Source of the DNA: Acinetobacter sp. ANC 3903
Lineage (GTDB): Bacteria > Pseudomonadota > Gammaproteobacteria > Pseudomonadales > Moraxellaceae
Assembly: GCF_002135315.1 (NCBI RefSeq)
Contig: NZ_NEGA01000004.1
Coordinates: 146,078-210,077, forward strand
DNA: 64,000 bases
Direction of reading: 5' to 3'
Under the pieces are notes generated by a model. It searched no databases. It saw only the letters and a list, made by a program, of their open reading frames with translations, and was not told where the DNA came from. The translations under genes and the position numbers were made by a program. How positions within the stretch are numbered: the stretch's first letter is position 1; every line of letters begins with the position of its first letter. Positions 62,781-64,000 of this stretch are shown here, one piece after another.

Positions 62781-63137
62781 GACTAACTTTTATAATGAAT
62801 TGATACTAGAAAAATTTAGTTAAAATTACGTTAATTGCAACACTTACGTCATAATATAATATAAAAAATTAAAAAAGAAAGTTCCCTGTTTCTTAAATCA
62901 GTATTAGGGGAAGACTGATTTAATTTTCGAATCTGAACAATATGACCATCAAAAAGTATCCTCTATCTCCGAACTCGAGGACTTAGGACGCATTCAGCTT
63001 TCTAAGTCTTTCTTTATGCGTGACTTCTGAATCCACCTAAATCCCCCTTTTGCAAAGGGGGACTTGTCACTTAATCAATTCGATACGCGTAGTTCCCTCT
63101 CCTTTAACAAAGGAGAGGGCTAGGGAGAGGATTTAAA
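62781..63137. repeat. Intergenic palindromic repeat block
   Basis: The gap holds two hairpins of the dispersed type common in Acinetobacter genomes: TCCCCCTTTTGCAAAGGGGGA-like (63,042-63,062) and CCCTCTCCTTT-AAC-AAAGGAGAGGG (63,095-63,119), the latter followed by CTAGGGAGAGG. They may act as terminators or mRNA stabilisers. No gene is seen. Confidence 0.6.
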
Positions 63138-63656
63138 CTAACGAATCACACCCAACTTATTCCACACATCCGGCGTTAAAAACGTCATCACCATCTTATT
63201 CAAGTCGACATAACGCAGCACACCTTTCAACTGCTGATTCACCTCAGGATTTTTCACAATCGCTTCACCGGTAGTACGACCTAACTCCTGAAAACTATCG
63301 CCTACAGCCTGCAAGCCTTCTGCCTGAATCACAGCTTTGGTTTGTGCAGAACACTGCTCGACCAGTATGCGCTGTAAAATGGTCGCCAGGCTTTTATCCA
63401 GTTGCTCTTTCTGAACATCGGTCACATGACTAAAACTTTTTAAATCTGGATGAGTCGATAAAGCTACAAAGGTCCATTGCAATACAGTTTTCTTATCGGT
63501 TTCGGTGGTCGATTTCACCAGACAATCGCTCAGCTGATCAACCGTTGGCCCTGCTGTCGCCAGTTGCGCGGAACCCAGCAATCCAACCGCCATCAAGGCA
63601 GAAAAGCCTATACGTGAAATACTGTGACGAGCCGTGGTAAAAACATTGCGAGACAT
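63138..63656 (-). CDS. Hypothetical exported protein
   Basis: A 172-residue protein with a signal peptide (SALMAVGLLGSAQLATA) and two cysteines (LSDCLVKS and VEQCSAQT) that may pair. The mature part is helical. No family is recognised beyond its resemblance to conserved Acinetobacter periplasmic proteins of unknown function. A repeat block lies directly downstream. Confidence 0.65.
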   Translation of the reverse strand: MSRNVFTTARHSISRIGFSALMAVGLLGSAQLATAGPTVDQLSDCLVKSTTETDKKTVLQWTFVALSTHPDLKSFSHVTDVQKEQLDKSLATILQRILVEQCSAQTKAVIQAEGLQAVGDSFQELGRTTGEAIVKNPEVNQQLKGVLRYVDLNKMVMTFLTPDVWNKLGVIR

Positions 63657-63786
63657 AAAGCGAACTCCAGTGAAAAAATCATTTTCTTTGTATCATAAAG
63701 CTCAAGTTTTTACCTGTTATGACCTGTAAACTGGACTCACTGAAAATTGAATCAAACCCTAAAAATGCTGTTTTCCATTTAAGTAA

Positions 63787-64000
63787 CCCGAATCGCGGAT
63801 AAGACTTAACTTGAAAAACGGGAGGACTAGAGCCATCAGTTGAGTTACCACACCAAACTCACAACTCTAGTCCTTATGTTCAATAGTACCGAATTATTCT
63901 GTGTAATTGATGATTTCTTTCTTAAATTTGAAGCAACTTATTGGAAATTTCTAAAGCAAAGCAATCACTGCTTAAGAATCCGAAAAGCACAACTGAGTAT
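63787..64000 (+). mobile_element. IS982-family insertion sequence, left part
   Basis: The window ends inside an insertion sequence recognised by its transposase start. Its left end lies between the gene at 63,656 and 63,876; ACCCGAATCGCGGAT at about 63,787 could be part of the terminal repeat, but the exact border cannot be fixed without the right end. A hairpin GGACTAGAG/CTCTAGTCC (63,833-63,873) precedes the transposase. Confidence 0.45.
63876..64000 (+). CDS. IS982-family transposase, N-terminal fragment
   Basis: The first 41 codons of a transposase cut by the window edge. MFNSTELFCVIDDFFLKFEA followed by TYWKFL matches the N-terminus of Acinetobacter IS982 transposases. The catalytic DDE residues lie outside the window. 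Confidence 0.65.
   Translation, partial: MFNSTELFCVIDDFFLKFEATYWKFLKQSNHCLRIRKAQLS

Overview
The window is a chromosomal stretch of an Acinetobacter species. This is inferred from gene content: a pmrCAB lipid A-modification operon, a wax ester synthase/DGAT very like AtfA of A. baylyi, a Csu-type archaic chaperone-usher pilus, tandem FadL-type porins, and AT-rich intergenic DNA with the short palindromic repeats common in this genus. The reduced pilus operon and the FptX-like gene do not point to a particular species, and I cannot name one.

Layout: 1-15.6 kb is ordinary chromosome: the end of a PAP2 phosphatase, pmrC-pmrA-pmrB (leftward), a porin, an MFS transporter, an acyltransferase, a patatin-like lipoprotein, nfeD plus a stomatin, putP, ispA, prpF and an aromatic amino acid type permease. 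A tRNA-Arg(CCT) at 15,622-15,697 is the insertion site of a 23.8-kb integrated element (15,682-39,443) bounded by an 18-bp direct repeat of the tRNA 3' end. From 39.6 to 64 kb the chromosome resumes: an ArsO-like flavoprotein, a Csu-like pilus cluster, two FadL paralogues, thrH, cysH, the wax synthase, rng-maf-mreD-mreC-mreB (leftward), gatCAB, a WG-repeat protein and the start of an IS982-type insertion sequence at the right edge.

The element is the accessory part and carries most of the unusual content. Its left arm holds a P4-type tyrosine integrase, a C4-like antisense RNA candidate, a KilA-N/KilAC antirepressor, and a two-gene replication module (HTH/DnaT-like initiator and DnaB helicase) with 24-nt-spaced iterons inside the initiator gene. 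A leftward block codes for three large proteins of the phage internal-virion/ejection type, one with a lytic transglycosylase domain. I see no capsid, portal, terminase, tail or lysis gene. This is a phage-satellite-like layout, although a heavily deleted prophage is an alternative. The right arm holds cargo: small secreted proteins, a TPR/CFI-box protein, and a compact rightward cluster (36.37-39.09 kb) of a cytosolic protein, a four-helix membrane protein and a PD-(D/E)XK-like nuclease. The first two resemble in architecture the lambda RexA/RexB abortive-infection pair; this is inference, not shown homology. A predicted H-type RNA pseudoknot ends 10 bases before the start codon of the first gene.

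The element is also rich in unexplained DNA: a seven-copy GTGTAAC array, an inverted second copy of the iteron region 12 kb from the first, paired operator-like palindromes, a (CG)7 tract, and three copies (one broken) of one HTH gene family.
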